DNA of 64,000 nucleotides, from contig PMFN01000005.1 in assembly GCA_003155135.1 (NCBI GenBank), positions 33,639 to 97,638 of the forward strand, read 5' to 3'. Under the pieces are notes generated by a model. The model saw only the letters and a program-made list of their open reading frames with translations. It made no database searches and had not been told where the DNA came from. Each line of letters starts with the position of its first letter. Position 1 is the stretch's first letter. This DNA is from Acidimicrobiaceae bacterium (lineage in GTDB: Bacteria; Actinomycetota; Acidimicrobiia; Acidimicrobiales; RAAP-2). A program made the translations under genes and the position numbers. Of this stretch, positions 1 through 8,355 are shown in pieces.

Positions 1-1
1 C

Positions 2-1273
2 TCATCGGTGGGACTCCTGTTTGTAGGTGGCTTGGAGGTCGCCCTCGAGCTGGACGGCAGCGTCGAACGCGTCGAGCGTGGGGGCGATGGTGGCCGTCGG
101 GCCGACCGAGCCGGCGAGCGCCTCGACCGTCTTGAGGCCGTGGCCGGTCACGAGGGCGACGACCCGCTCGTCGCGCCGGATGGTGCCCTGGGCGGCCAGT
201 TTGGCCAGGGTGGCGATGGTCACCCCGCCGGCGGTCTCGGCGAAGATTCCCTCGGTGCGGGCCAACAGCTTGATGCCTTCGAGCACCTCGTCGTCGGTGA
301 CCGAGGCACACGAGCCGCCGCTCGAGCGGATGGCCGAGAGCGCGTACCAGCCGTCGGCCGGGTTGCCGATCGAGAGCGACTTGGCGATCGTCTTGGGCTT
401 GACCGGGCGGATGACGTCGGAGCCCTCGGCGAAGGCGGTGGCGACGGGCGAGCAGCCCTGCGCCTGGGCACCCGAGATCCGGACTTCGGGGACCTCGTCC
501 AAGAGGCCGACCCGGCCGAGCTCGGCGAAGCCCTTGGCCACCTTCACGAGCTGGCTGCCCGACGCGATCGGGACGACCACGTGGTCGGGCGCCTGCCAGC
601 CCAGCTGCTCGGCCACCTCGAAGGCCAGGGTCTTCGAACCCTCCGCGTAGTAGGTGCGCACGTTCACGTTCACGAACGCCCAGGACGGGTGCTCGCTGGT
701 CAGCTCGGCGCAGAGGCGGTTCACGTCGTCGTAGTTCCCCTCCACCGAGACCAGCGTGCCGCCGTAGACGGCGGTCATCATGACCTTGGCGGCCTCGAGG
801 TCGTGGGGGATGAGCACGACCGAGGCCATCCCGGCGCGCGCCGCGTGGGCGGCCACCGAGTTGGCCAGATTGCCCGTCGAGGCGCAGGCGGCGACCTTGA
901 AGCCGAGCTGGCGCGCCTTGGTGAGCGCCACGGAGACCACCCGGTCCTTGAACGAGCCGGTCGGGTTGGCCGTGTCGTCTTTGATCCACAGCTCGCCGAG
1001 ACCGAGCTCGGCGGCGAGGCGCTCGGCGCGCACGAGGGGCGTGAACCCCGCCCCGAGGTCGACGGGCGCCTCGTCATGGACCGGGAGGAGGTCCCGGTAG
1101 CGCCAGATCGAGCGGGGGCCTTCCGCGATGCGCTCGCGGCTGGTGCGCGCCGCGATGGCCTCGTAGTCGTAGGCCACCTCGAGGGGGCCGAAGCAGTAGT
1201 CGCAGACGTGCAGGGCCTCGGCGGGGAAGGCGCGGCCGCACTCCCGACAGCGCAGTCCTGTGACGTGGTCCAT
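2..1273 (-). CDS. thrC: Threonine synthase, zinc-ribbon type
   Basis: A 423-residue PLP enzyme that converts O-phosphohomoserine to threonine. The N-terminus carries a zinc-ribbon with CxxC pairs (CREC at about residues 8-11, CDYC about 24-27), then the fold-type II PLP domain with the Schiff-base lysine in SFKDR and a glycine-rich phosphate loop (ASGSQ). The start is the ATG at 1273 because a strong GAGGAGG ribosome site lies just upstream; the reading frame stays open to 1351, but that would run through a riboswitch. The stop codon is at 2-4, so the gene is complete. It is divergent from gpgS and is preceded by a SAM-type riboswitch. A threonine-synthase-like enzyme using phosphohomoserine in methionine synthesis is the main alternative, suggested only by the riboswitch. 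Confidence 0.93.
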   Translation of the reverse strand: MDHVTGLRCRECGRAFPAEALHVCDYCFGPLEVAYDYEAIAARTSRERIAEGPRSIWRYRDLLPVHDEAPVDLGAGFTPLVRAERLAAELGLGELWIKDDTANPTGSFKDRVVSVALTKARQLGFKVAACASTGNLANSVAAHAARAGMASVVLIPHDLEAAKVMMTAVYGGTLVSVEGNYDDVNRLCAELTSEHPSWAFVNVNVRTYYAEGSKTLAFEVAEQLGWQAPDHVVVPIASGSQLVKVAKGFAELGRVGLLDEVPEVRISGAQAQGCSPVATAFAEGSDVIRPVKPKTIAKSLSIGNPADGWYALSAIRSSGGSCASVTDDEVLEGIKLLARTEGIFAETAGGVTIATLAKLAAQGTIRRDERVVALVTGHGLKTVEALAGSVGPTATIAPTLDAFDAAVQLEGDLQATYKQESHR

Positions 1274-1282
1274 AAGGGTCCT

Positions 1283-1382
1283 CCTCATCGGTCGGGCATT
1301 GGCACCTGGTGCACCCCCTGGGTGGGGGTGTACTGGTTGCCGCGGCGTCACAGGCCCCGTGCCTCAGCCGCTCTGGATGATG
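1283..1382 (-). promoter_or_regulatory. SAM-I/SAM-IV-type riboswitch in thrC leader
   Basis: Read on the minus strand, the leader holds the S-box core in order: AGAG at about 1374-1371, a GCGGC/GCCGC P2 stem enclosing CTGAGG and GGGGCC, then CGGCAACC, a P3 hairpin of C-rich and G-rich arms (about 1330-1312), and GGTGCCAATGCC (about 1308-1297). Closing stem P1 pairs TCATC (1380-1376) with GATGA (1289-1285). There is no room for a P4 hairpin between GGTGCCAATGCC and P1, which resembles the SAM-IV or SAM-I/IV-variant architecture rather than classical SAM-I. P1 abuts the GAGGAGG ribosome site, so control of translation initiation is plausible. Family assignment is by eye. Confidence 0.82.
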
Positions 1383-1524
1383 GCGTCCATGTTGGTCGAT
1401 GGAAGGGTGTTCCGTCAATGCAGCTCCCGCAGACGGGTGCGTGGCCAGTGCTCGACCGGCGACGGCCGACGGGTAGACCCCGGGCGTGGGACTGAACCGG
1501 CCATCTTTGGGGGATGATCTGCAG

Positions 1525-2307
1525 ATGATCACGCACCCTCGCACCTTCGCGAGCAGCGACTTCAGCGCCAGGGCGCTGTGCGACGCCAAGGGGGGACGCG
1601 TGGTCTCGGTCCTCGTCCCGGCCCGCAACGAGGCGCCCACCATCGCGCCGGTCGTCGACGCCATCGCGAGGAGCCACCTGGCGTCGGCCGGCGGCAGCGG
1701 GCTGGTCGACCAGATCCTGGTGATCGACGACGGCTCGACCGACGGCACCGGCGAGCTGGCCGAGCGGGCCGGGGCCCGTGTGCTGCGCCGGCGCGGGGCC
1801 GGCGGCAAGGGCCAGGCCATGGCGGCGGGACTCGAGGAGTCCGCCGGCGACCTCATCGTCTACCTGGACGGGGACGTGGAGAACACGACCGGCGACTTCG
1901 TGACCGGCCTGCTCGGCCCACTGCTCTGCGACGACGCCATCACGATGGTCAAGGCCTTCTACGACCGCCCCCTCGGCGAGAGCGGCACGGGCGGCGGCCG
2001 GGTCACCGAGCTGATGGCGCGACCGGTGCTGCGCACCCTGTTCCCCGACCTCGCTGGCATCATCCAGCCCCTCGCCGGCGAGACGGCCGCCCCTCGCTCG
2101 GTGCTCGAGAAGGTGGGCTTCGCCGACGGCTACGGCGTCGAGATCGCCCTGCTGATCGACGTCGCCACCGAGTTCGGTGCCGACACGCTCGCCCAGGTGG
2201 ACCTCGGGGTGCGCCGCCATCGCAACCGCCCCCTCGCCGAGCTGGGTCCCCAAGCCACCGAGGTCCTCCACGCGGCGTTGGAACGAGCCGGCATGGGGCG
2301 TGCATGA
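1525..2307 (+). CDS. gpgS: Glucosyl-3-phosphoglycerate synthase
   Basis: A GT81 (GT-A fold) glycosyltransferase of 260 residues that joins glucose from an NDP-sugar to 3-phosphoglycerate, the first step to glucosylglycerate and, in mycobacteria, methylglucose lipopolysaccharide. Visible motifs are VLVPARNEAPT near the N-terminus, IDDGSTDGT, a GGKGQAM segment, and the metal-binding DGDVEN (the DxD element). A GTG at 1486 extends the frame by 13 residues; ATG 1525 is preferred because GGGGGA sits about 10 bases upstream and the shorter product matches the family. It lies upstream of a GT20 synthase and an otsB phosphatase, so the area handles phosphorylated glucosides used as compatible solutes. 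The dedicated phosphatase GpgP is not in view. Confidence 0.88.
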   Translation: MITHPRTFASSDFSARALCDAKGGRVVSVLVPARNEAPTIAPVVDAIARSHLASAGGSGLVDQILVIDDGSTDGTGELAERAGARVLRRRGAGGKGQAMAAGLEESAGDLIVYLDGDVENTTGDFVTGLLGPLLCDDAITMVKAFYDRPLGESGTGGGRVTELMARPVLRTLFPDLAGIIQPLAGETAAPRSVLEKVGFADGYGVEIALLIDVATEFGADTLAQVDLGVRRHRNRPLAELGPQATEVLHAALERAGMGRA

Positions 2308-2381
2308 GCACCGGACCCCTCCCCAGCACGCGCCGATCCGAGCCTGCGCCCCGGCCGGCATCGGGCGCGCAGGGCCCGAAG

Positions 2382-2387
2382 TAGCGT
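2382..2387 (+). promoter_or_regulatory. -10 element for leaderless GT20 gene
   Basis: TAGCGT followed by six bases and then the ATG at 2394, with no ribosome binding site. The same arrangement recurs at many genes in this window. Confidence 0.5.
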
Positions 2388-2393
2388 CGTTGC

Positions 2394-3785
2394 ATGGCGA
2401 AGCTTGTCGTCGTCTCGAACCGGGGCCCTCGGTCGTTCCGCATTGACGAGAGCGGTGAGCTGATGCCCGCCGGGACCGGCGGTGGTCTGGCCGGCACCCT
2501 GCACCCCCTTCTGGCAGGCAGCGGGGCGACATGGGTCTCAGCGTCGATGAGCGAGGCCGACCGCCTCGCGGCCGCTGAGGGCCTGATGGATGAGGACGGC
2601 CTCTCGGTCGTGACCATCGCCCCGGATGAGGAGATCTACCGGCAGGCCTACGACATCGTCTCGAACTCGACCCTGTGGTTCTGCTACCACCGCTTGTTCG
2701 CGCCCGCCTACAGCCCCCGCTTCGACACCGCATGGCGTGAGGCGTGGCGGTCCTATCGGACCTACAACACCCTCTTCGCCGAGCGGGTGGCGGAGGTGGC
2801 CGACGAGGGTGCGGTCGTCCTCGTCCAGGACTACCAGCTCGCCCTCGCCGGGTCCGACCTCTCCCGCCTGCGCCCGGACCTGCGAACCGTGCACTTCACG
2901 CACACGCCCTTCGCCGATCCCGGCGCCCTGCGGATGCTGCCGGCCTACGCCGCCGCCGAACTCCTCCATGGCATGGCGGGCTTCGGGGCGTGCGGCTTCC
3001 ACACGCGCCGATGGGAGGCCGAGTTCCGTGCCTGCTACAGCGATCCCCGCCTGGCGGTTGGCCTCGAAGCCCCCCGCAGCTTCGTCGCCCCGCTCGGGCC
3101 CGACCCGGCCAGCATGCGGGCCGAGGCGGCGACCGACGCCGTGTCGCGCGCCGGCGTGGAGCTCGAACGGAGCCTCGGCGGCCGCCAGCTGATGCTGCGC
3201 GTCGACCGGGTCGAGCTCTCGAAGAACATCCTGCGGGGGCTCTGGGCCTACGACGAGCTGCTCGAGACGCACCCGCAGTGGCACGACCAGGTCGTCCACC
3301 TCGTGCTGGCCTACCCGTCGCGCGAAGGGGTCGCCGAGTACCGCGCCTACCGCCAGGCGATCGAGCAGGCCGCGGCCGAGATCAACGAGCATTGGGGGAC
3401 ACCCGGGTGGCAGCCGGTCGTGCTCGACGTGGCCGACAACCGCAACCGCTCGGTGGCGGCGATGGCGCGCTACGACGTCTTGGTCTGCAACCCGCTGCGC
3501 GACGGGATGAACCTGGTCGCCAAGGAAGGCGGCCTCGTCAACACGCATGACGGCACGCTCGTCCTCTCACGAGAGGCGGGAGCATGGGAGGAGCTCTCCG
3601 AGGTGGCCCTCGGCGTCAACCCCTTCGACCTGAGCGAGACCGCCGAGGCCTTCCACCGGGCCCTCGAGATGGGCGACGTCGAGCGCAAGGACCGCTCGGA
3701 CGCGCTGCGCGCCCTCGTCGAGGGGCGCACGGCCTCGGACTGGCTCGCCGACCAGCTGGCGATCGCCGAGTCGCTCCCCCGCTGA
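2394..3785 (+). CDS. otsA: GT20 trehalose-6-phosphate synthase (divergent OtsA)
   Basis: A 463-residue retaining glycosyltransferase of family GT20, which makes trehalose 6-phosphate from NDP-glucose and glucose 6-phosphate in the cytosol. The N-terminal VVSNRGP and GGGLAGTLHP motifs, the QDYQLAL segment (normally HDYHL), the THTPF histidine, the Arg and Lys of RVDRVELSK, and the donor-site RDGMNLVAKE are all present, so the catalytic Arg, Lys, Asp and Glu positions are kept. Both histidines of HDYHL are replaced by glutamine. Length matches OtsA. Nearby otsB supports the trehalose assignment; glucosylglycerol-phosphate synthase is the nearest alternative. The start is probably leaderless (TAGCGT six bases upstream). 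Confidence 0.82.
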   Translation: MAKLVVVSNRGPRSFRIDESGELMPAGTGGGLAGTLHPLLAGSGATWVSASMSEADRLAAAEGLMDEDGLSVVTIAPDEEIYRQAYDIVSNSTLWFCYHRLFAPAYSPRFDTAWREAWRSYRTYNTLFAERVAEVADEGAVVLVQDYQLALAGSDLSRLRPDLRTVHFTHTPFADPGALRMLPAYAAAELLHGMAGFGACGFHTRRWEAEFRACYSDPRLAVGLEAPRSFVAPLGPDPASMRAEAATDAVSRAGVELERSLGGRQLMLRVDRVELSKNILRGLWAYDELLETHPQWHDQVVHLVLAYPSREGVAEYRAYRQAIEQAAAEINEHWGTPGWQPVVLDVADNRNRSVAAMARYDVLVCNPLRDGMNLVAKEGGLVNTHDGTLVLSREAGAWEELSEVALGVNPFDLSETAEAFHRALEMGDVERKDRSDALRALVEGRTASDWLADQLAIAESLPR

Positions 3786-3854
3786 GGTGCCAGCGCCCCG
3801 CGGGCGCCGGCACCGCCGACCTACAGTGGTCCGAGCCGGCAGGAGGGGAACGCG

Positions 3855-5093
3855 GTGCCAGCGACAACCTCGATATGGGACCTCGAACTGCCGCTGCTCG
3901 ACACCGCCGGCCTCGAGCGCGAGGAGTCCACCGCCTTCGCCGCGGGCCTGGCCGAGGACCACTGGCTGGCCCGGACCGACGTCGGCGTCGCCGTGCTCCG
4001 CTATCGCGATGCCTCTCGGATCCTGCGTGACCGCCGCTTCCACAACGCCCTCTCCTTGCTCCGCGTCGAAGGGGCGGAGCCGGACAGCTTCCTGGCGACG
4101 CGGCCGCGCTCGATCCTCTCCACCGAGGGCGAGGAGCACACGCGCCTGCGGCGCCTGGTCTCCCCCGCCTTCACCCCGGCCGCGGCCAACCGGCACCGCC
4201 CGGCGATGCGCCGGGTGGTCACCTCGCTCCTCGAGCCCCACCTCGCCGCCGGCCGCTGCGAGTTCGTCGCCGACATCTGCCAGCCCTACCCGATCCCGAT
4301 CATCTGCGAGGTCCTCGGCGCACCTCCCGAGGACTGGCGCCAGTTCAGCAACTGGGCGGGCGACATCTTCAAGATCTTCAACGGCAACCTGGCCGAGGAC
4401 GCGCCGGCCATCGAGCAGGCCTCGAAGGAGCTGAGCGCCTACATCGCCGAGATGGTCGACGAACGTCGCCGCTCGCCGCGCGAGGACCTGCTCTCGGACC
4501 TGATCGCCGCCGAGGAGGAGGGGGACCGCCTCAGCACCGACGAGCTCGCCATGCTCGTGCGGGCCGTGCTGATGGCCGGCACCGACACGACGAGGAACCA
4601 GTTGGGCTGCGCCATGGCCCTCTTCGCCCGCTACCCCGAGCAGTGGGCTCTCCTCGTGGCCGACCCCGTCGGTCTCGCACCGCGCGCCGTCGAAGAGACG
4701 ATGCGCTACCTCGGTGCGGTCCGAGCGACCGTGCGCGTCGCCAGCTGCGACGTCGAGTTCGACGATGTCGTGTTCCCGGCGGGCACCGTCGTGACGACCC
4801 AGCTGGCGGCAGCCAACCGCGACTCGGCCGAGTTTGCCGATCCGGGGTCCTTCGACATCACCGCCGAACGCTCCGCCGAACAGCTCACGTTCGGGTCGGG
4901 GATCCACCGCTGCCTGGGTGCGGCCCTGGCGCGCGCCGAGCTCCAGGAGGCATTCAGCGTGCTCGCCGAGCACCTGGCGACGGTCGCCCTCGACGGGCCG
5001 GTGCTGTGGAAGCCGCCCACCTTCGGCATCTGGGGCCCGGCGTCGCTGCCGCTCGCCTTCGAGACCCGCCGAGCGACTGTTACGCCTCGCTGA
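3855..5093 (+). CDS. Cytochrome P450
   Basis: A soluble bacterial class I P450 of 412 residues. The I-helix oxygen-activation motif AGTDTT is at about 241-246, the K-helix ExxR is EETMR at about 280, and the heme-thiolate loop FGSGIHRCLG places the cysteine ligand near residue 352. Substrate is not predictable from sequence. The GTG start at 3855 has an AGGAGGGG ribosome site at 3841-3848, and a TACAGT -10 element lies at 3822-3827. No ferredoxin or ferredoxin reductase adjoins it. It sits between otsA and otsB, and its last 14 bases overlap the convergent 3' end of otsB. Confidence 0.9.
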   Translation: MPATTSIWDLELPLLDTAGLEREESTAFAAGLAEDHWLARTDVGVAVLRYRDASRILRDRRFHNALSLLRVEGAEPDSFLATRPRSILSTEGEEHTRLRRLVSPAFTPAAANRHRPAMRRVVTSLLEPHLAAGRCEFVADICQPYPIPIICEVLGAPPEDWRQFSNWAGDIFKIFNGNLAEDAPAIEQASKELSAYIAEMVDERRRSPREDLLSDLIAAEEEGDRLSTDELAMLVRAVLMAGTDTTRNQLGCAMALFARYPEQWALLVADPVGLAPRAVEETMRYLGAVRATVRVASCDVEFDDVVFPAGTVVTTQLAAANRDSAEFADPGSFDITAERSAEQLTFGSGIHRCLGAALARAELQEAFSVLAEHLATVALDGPVLWKPPTFGIWGPASLPLAFETRRATVTPR

Positions 5094-5853
5094 GCTGCTC
5101 GAGCACGGTGAGGGCGCCGGCCGGCCCCTCGACGACCAGGTCGGCGGCGGCGGCCACCTGCGGGGGGCTCTCGGCGTCGACCACGGCCACCTTGGTGACG
5201 TCGACCCCGAGGGCGGCGAAGCGGTCGAGTGCGGCGAAGGCGGCCAGGTCGCCCAGATCGTCACCGAAACAGGCCATGGCATCGTGACCCTCGCCCAGGC
5301 GCCGCACGACCGTGCCCTTGTCGGCCTCGACCGGCGGGCGCAGCTCCATCGCTTGGCGACCCTCTTGGGCCACGAGCCCCACCTCCCGCATGGCACGCTC
5401 GGCGAAGGGGCGCGCCCAGGCCTCGCCGTCGGGGCTCCCCCTCCAGTGGAGGGTCACGGTCAGCCCCTTCGGCTCGACTCCCACCCCGGGGGGCGCCTCG
5501 GCCAGCGCTGCCGCAGTCACGCTGCCGACCGGGTCGCGCCACCGCTCGAGGTCGGCCGCCGTGCGCACCGTGCCGTCGGGGCCGAGCTCCTCCATGCCGT
5601 AGAGGCCGATGAGCCGCACGCCCGCCGGCGGGCCGAGGACCGTTGCCAGGTAGGTGACCGGCCGGCCCGAGACCACCGCCACGAGGGCCAGCCTGCGGGC
5701 CAGGGCGCCGAGCACCGGGACCACGCCCTCGAGCGGGGCGGCGGCGGCCGGGTCAGGAACGATGGGTGCGAGCGTGCCGTCGAAGTCGAGAAAGAGGGCT
5801 GAGGAGCGCGGGCGCGCTGCCAGGGGGGCCAGCCGGCCGGGGAGTGGGCCCAC
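5080..5853 (-). CDS. otsB: Trehalose-6-phosphate phosphatase
   Basis: A 257-residue HAD-superfamily phosphatase that dephosphorylates trehalose 6-phosphate. HAD motif I is FLDFDGTLAP (about 21-30), motif II is the VSGRP segment, the conserved lysine is in EADKG, and motif III is FGDDLGD. EPKGLTVTLHWR is the usual cap-domain substrate signature. The GTG start at 5853 immediately follows the TAG stop of the upstream LytR_C gene, so translation is probably coupled. The 3' end overlaps the convergent P450 gene by 14 bases. With the GT20 enzyme on the opposite strand it completes the OtsAB route. Confidence 0.9.
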   Translation of the reverse strand: MGPLPGRLAPLAARPRSSALFLDFDGTLAPIVPDPAAAAPLEGVVPVLGALARRLALVAVVSGRPVTYLATVLGPPAGVRLIGLYGMEELGPDGTVRTAADLERWRDPVGSVTAAALAEAPPGVGVEPKGLTVTLHWRGSPDGEAWARPFAERAMREVGLVAQEGRQAMELRPPVEADKGTVVRRLGEGHDAMACFGDDLGDLAAFAALDRFAALGVDVTKVAVVDAESPPQVAAAADLVVEGPAGALTVLEQLSEA

Positions 5854-6405
5854 CTAGGAGGGGAGGTTGGCCGCCAGGTCGGGGCCGATGACCACGACCA
5901 CGTCGCTGCCCGTCGTCCCGCTGACCGGGACCGACGTCGTGAGTGGCTGCACGGCGGTGGGTTTGAGCCCGAGGCCAGCGGCGATGGTGGCGGCGGCGGC
6001 CTGCTGCCCCGGTGCGTAGTACACCGCCGACGCGCTGACCGGGGTCGTCGTGTCGGCGGCGGGCTGCATGTTCCAGCCCTGCCCCTGCAGCTCCTTCGTG
6101 AAGTCGCCGGCCGCGTTGGGCGTCGTCGTGCCATTGGCCACCAGCACGCTCACGCTCGAGTGTGGGACCGTCGTCGTGGTCGTGGTGGCCACCGGCTTGG
6201 TGGTCGTCGTCGAACCCGATGCAGTCGTGGTCGGGGTCGTCGTCCCCGTGGCCGAGATCTGCGGTGAGCGGCTGCCCACTTGGAGGAGGATGATGCCGAG
6301 GACGACGGCGACGACCACCAGGGCGATGGCCTTGCCGAAGGCAACCTGCGGCCCACCGTGCCCTGCCGGAGGGGCCCCCTCAACGTCAGGGGGAAGGTTG
6401 CTCAC
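5854..6405 (-). CDS. Membrane-anchored LytR_C-domain protein
   Basis: A protein of about 183 residues with a short cytoplasmic N-terminus, one transmembrane helix (residues about 23-42, rich in V, A, I, L), a low-complexity Thr/Pro/Ser linker, and a C-terminal LytR_C-like domain beginning SVSVLVANGT. In actinobacteria, LytR_C domains occur alone or at the end of LytR-CpsA-Psr cell-wall ligases; their biochemical role is unclear. Here the catalytic LCP domain is absent. GTG at 6405 is chosen; the frame is open from another GTG at 6444 and neither has a good ribosome site. The gene ends in TAG directly against the otsB start. Confidence 0.75.
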   Translation of the reverse strand: MSNLPPDVEGAPPAGHGGPQVAFGKAIALVVVAVVLGIILLQVGSRSPQISATGTTTPTTTASGSTTTTKPVATTTTTTVPHSSVSVLVANGTTTPNAAGDFTKELQGQGWNMQPAADTTTPVSASAVYYAPGQQAAAATIAAGLGLKPTAVQPLTTSVPVSGTTGSDVVVVIGPDLAANLPS

Positions 6406-6487
6406 CGGTTCAGCCTGCCAACCGGGGGGCACCAGCGCAAGCACCCTCGGCTTCGGGCACTGGCTCGGGACCGTGCCGGAGCGCCGG

Positions 6488-6493
6488 TAGCCT
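6488..6493 (+). promoter_or_regulatory. -10 element for tRNA-Thr
   Basis: TAGCCT placed nine bases before the 5' end of the tRNA. No convincing -35 hexamer is seen. Confidence 0.4.
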
Positions 6494-6502
6494 GGCCGCC
6501 AC

Positions 6503-6575
6503 GCCGGTGTGGCGCAGCTGGAAGCGCAGGCGATTTGTAATCGTCAGGTCGTGGGTTCGAGTCCCACCACCGGCT
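6503..6575 (+). tRNA. tRNA-Thr(TGT)
   Basis: A complete cloverleaf of 73 bases: acceptor GCCGGTG pairs with CACCGGC at the 3' side, anticodon stem GGCGA/TCGTC encloses loop TTTGTAA (anticodon TGT, reading ACA), and the T arm is GTGGG-TTCGAGT-CCCAC. CCA is not encoded. Identity rests on the anticodon. Confidence 0.95.
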
Positions 6576-6652
6576 CTCGGGGCCCTAAGAGCACCGCGGG
6601 CTGCCTTTTGGCCCCGGTGCCCGGTCAAGCTCGCGGCGCGGGACCGAGCCGA

Positions 6653-8197
6653 TCAGTGCAGCGGCCCGGCCACCGACTCGACGGCGCGCAGCAGCTCGTC
6701 GCCGACGAGGCTCGCCTCGACCGCCGCGAGCTCGGGCGAGGTGAAGCGGTCGGGTCCCGGGGGACCGGTCAAGGGCTCGAGGATGCGCAGGGCCGCAGCG
6801 GTGGCGGGTGCCGGGTCGAGCGGGGCGCGCAGCGCGAGCCCGCGTGCGGCCACCGTGAGCTCGATGGCCACAATGCGCCGAAGGTTCTCGAGGCTCTGGC
6901 GCAGCTTGAGCCCCGCGCTCCAACCCATGGCCACGTGGTCCTCTTGCATCCCCGAGCTCGGGATCGAGTCCACGCTCGCCGGTGACGCCAGCCGCTTGTT
7001 CTCCGACACCAGGGCAGCTTGTGTGTACTGGGCGATCATGAGGCCCGAGTCCACCCCCGGGTCATGCGCCAAGAAGGCGGGGAGGCCGTGGGAACGGGTG
7101 CGGTCCAAGAGGCGGTCGGTGCGCCGCTCGGCGATCGAGCCCACGTCGGCCGCCGCGATGGCGAGGAAGTCGAGCACCATGGCGAGGGGGGCACCATGGA
7201 AGTTGCCGTTGGAGGCGACGGTGCCGTCCTCGAGCACGACCGGGTTGTCGATGGCCGACGCAAGCTCGTACGTCGCCACCGTCCGGGCGTGGGCGAGCGT
7301 GTCGCGCGCCGCCCCGTTCACCTGCGGCGCGCAGCGCACGCTGTAGGCGTCTTGGACCCGGGTGTCCTCGGCACGGTGTGAGGCGACGATGGCCGAGCCG
7401 GCCAGGATGCGGAAGAGGTTGTCCGCGCTCAGTGCCTGGCCGGGCTGGGGCCGGAGCGCGACCAGCTCGGGGCGGAAGGCCTGGTCCGTGCAGAAGAGGG
7501 CCTCGGTGCTCATGGCGGCCGCCAGGTCCGAGAGGCGGAGCAGGTGCCCCAAGTCGGTGCAGGCGAGCACGAGCATCCCGAGCATGCCGTCGGTCCCGTT
7601 GATGAGGCTGAGCCCCTCTTTGGCCTCGAGCTCGATCGGGGCGAGGCCGGCGGCGGCGAGGAGCCCGGCCGAGGGGGCGCGGCGGCCGGCGGCATCGTGG
7701 GCCTCCCCCTCGCCGAGCAGCGTGAGCGCGCAGTGGGCGAGGGGGGCGAGGTCCCCGCTGCAACCGAGCGAGCCGTACTCGTAGACGACCGGCGTGATGC
7801 CGGCGTTCAAGAGCGAGCAGATCGCCTCGGCTACGAGCGGCCTCGCACCCGCGTGGCCCGAGGCCAGGGTCTTCGCCCGCAGGAGCATGAGGGCACGCAC
7901 GATCTCGGTGTCGACGACGTCGCCCATGCCCGCCGCATGGCTGCGGACGACCGAGCGCTGGAGGGCGACGCGCTGGTCCACGTCGATCTCGCGGTTGGCG
8001 AGCGCACCGAAGCCGGTCGAGATCCCGTAGACGGGCGTCGACGAGGCGGCGAGCTGCTCGACGATCCCGCGGGAGGCGGCCATGTGCGCGATGGCGCTCA
8101 CCGAGAGGGTGACGGGGCGCGCACGCCTCGCCACGGCCACGACGTCGGGCAGGGCCGGCGGGACGTCTCCCAGTACGAGTGGCGCGTCGGTTGGCAC
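6653..8197 (-). CDS. hutH: Histidine ammonia-lyase
   Basis: A 514-residue aromatic amino acid ammonia-lyase, deaminating histidine to urocanate through an autocatalytic MIO cofactor. GISTGFGALAN near the N-terminus is the family signature with the Tyr/Gly substrate loop. The MIO segment reads GSLGCSGDLAPLAH, with Cys-Ser-Gly at about residues 143-145 where many enzymes have Ala-Ser-Gly. Later motifs include NGTDGMLG and QEDHVAMG. The GTG start at 8197 follows an AAGGAG site. No hutU, hutI or hutG is nearby. Specificity for histidine rather than phenylalanine or tyrosine is inferred from overall similarity. Confidence 0.9.
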   Translation of the reverse strand: MPTDAPLVLGDVPPALPDVVAVARRARPVTLSVSAIAHMAASRGIVEQLAASSTPVYGISTGFGALANREIDVDQRVALQRSVVRSHAAGMGDVVDTEIVRALMLLRAKTLASGHAGARPLVAEAICSLLNAGITPVVYEYGSLGCSGDLAPLAHCALTLLGEGEAHDAAGRRAPSAGLLAAAGLAPIELEAKEGLSLINGTDGMLGMLVLACTDLGHLLRLSDLAAAMSTEALFCTDQAFRPELVALRPQPGQALSADNLFRILAGSAIVASHRAEDTRVQDAYSVRCAPQVNGAARDTLAHARTVATYELASAIDNPVVLEDGTVASNGNFHGAPLAMVLDFLAIAAADVGSIAERRTDRLLDRTRSHGLPAFLAHDPGVDSGLMIAQYTQAALVSENKRLASPASVDSIPSSGMQEDHVAMGWSAGLKLRQSLENLRRIVAIELTVAARGLALRAPLDPAPATAAALRILEPLTGPPGPDRFTSPELAAVEASLVGDELLRAVESVAGPLH

Positions 8198-8322
8198 GGT
8201 GGGCTCCTTCTGGCGGGCACCGCCGGCTCTTGACAGCGGGACCGGTGCCGTTGGGTTGGGACATCATGTCGCATCGGAGCGCACGCAGCCCACGGAGCGG
8301 CTGCGCCGGCGGGGGCCGGTGC

Positions 8323-8328
8323 TAGAAC
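8323..8328 (+). promoter_or_regulatory. -10 element for mscL
   Basis: TAGAAC about 28 bases before the mscL ATG, leaving a short leader that carries the AAGGAGG ribosome site. It lies in the 158-base divergent gap between hutH and mscL, which shows no other clear signal. Confidence 0.4.
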
Positions 8329-8355
8329 GGCAGTTCACACTCAAGGAGGTGGCTG

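Noticed and set aside
8229..8234. TTGACA hexamer between hutH and mscL
   Set aside because: No -10 hexamer lies 16-18 bases downstream on the plus strand, and TAGAAC at 8323 is too far away to pair with it.
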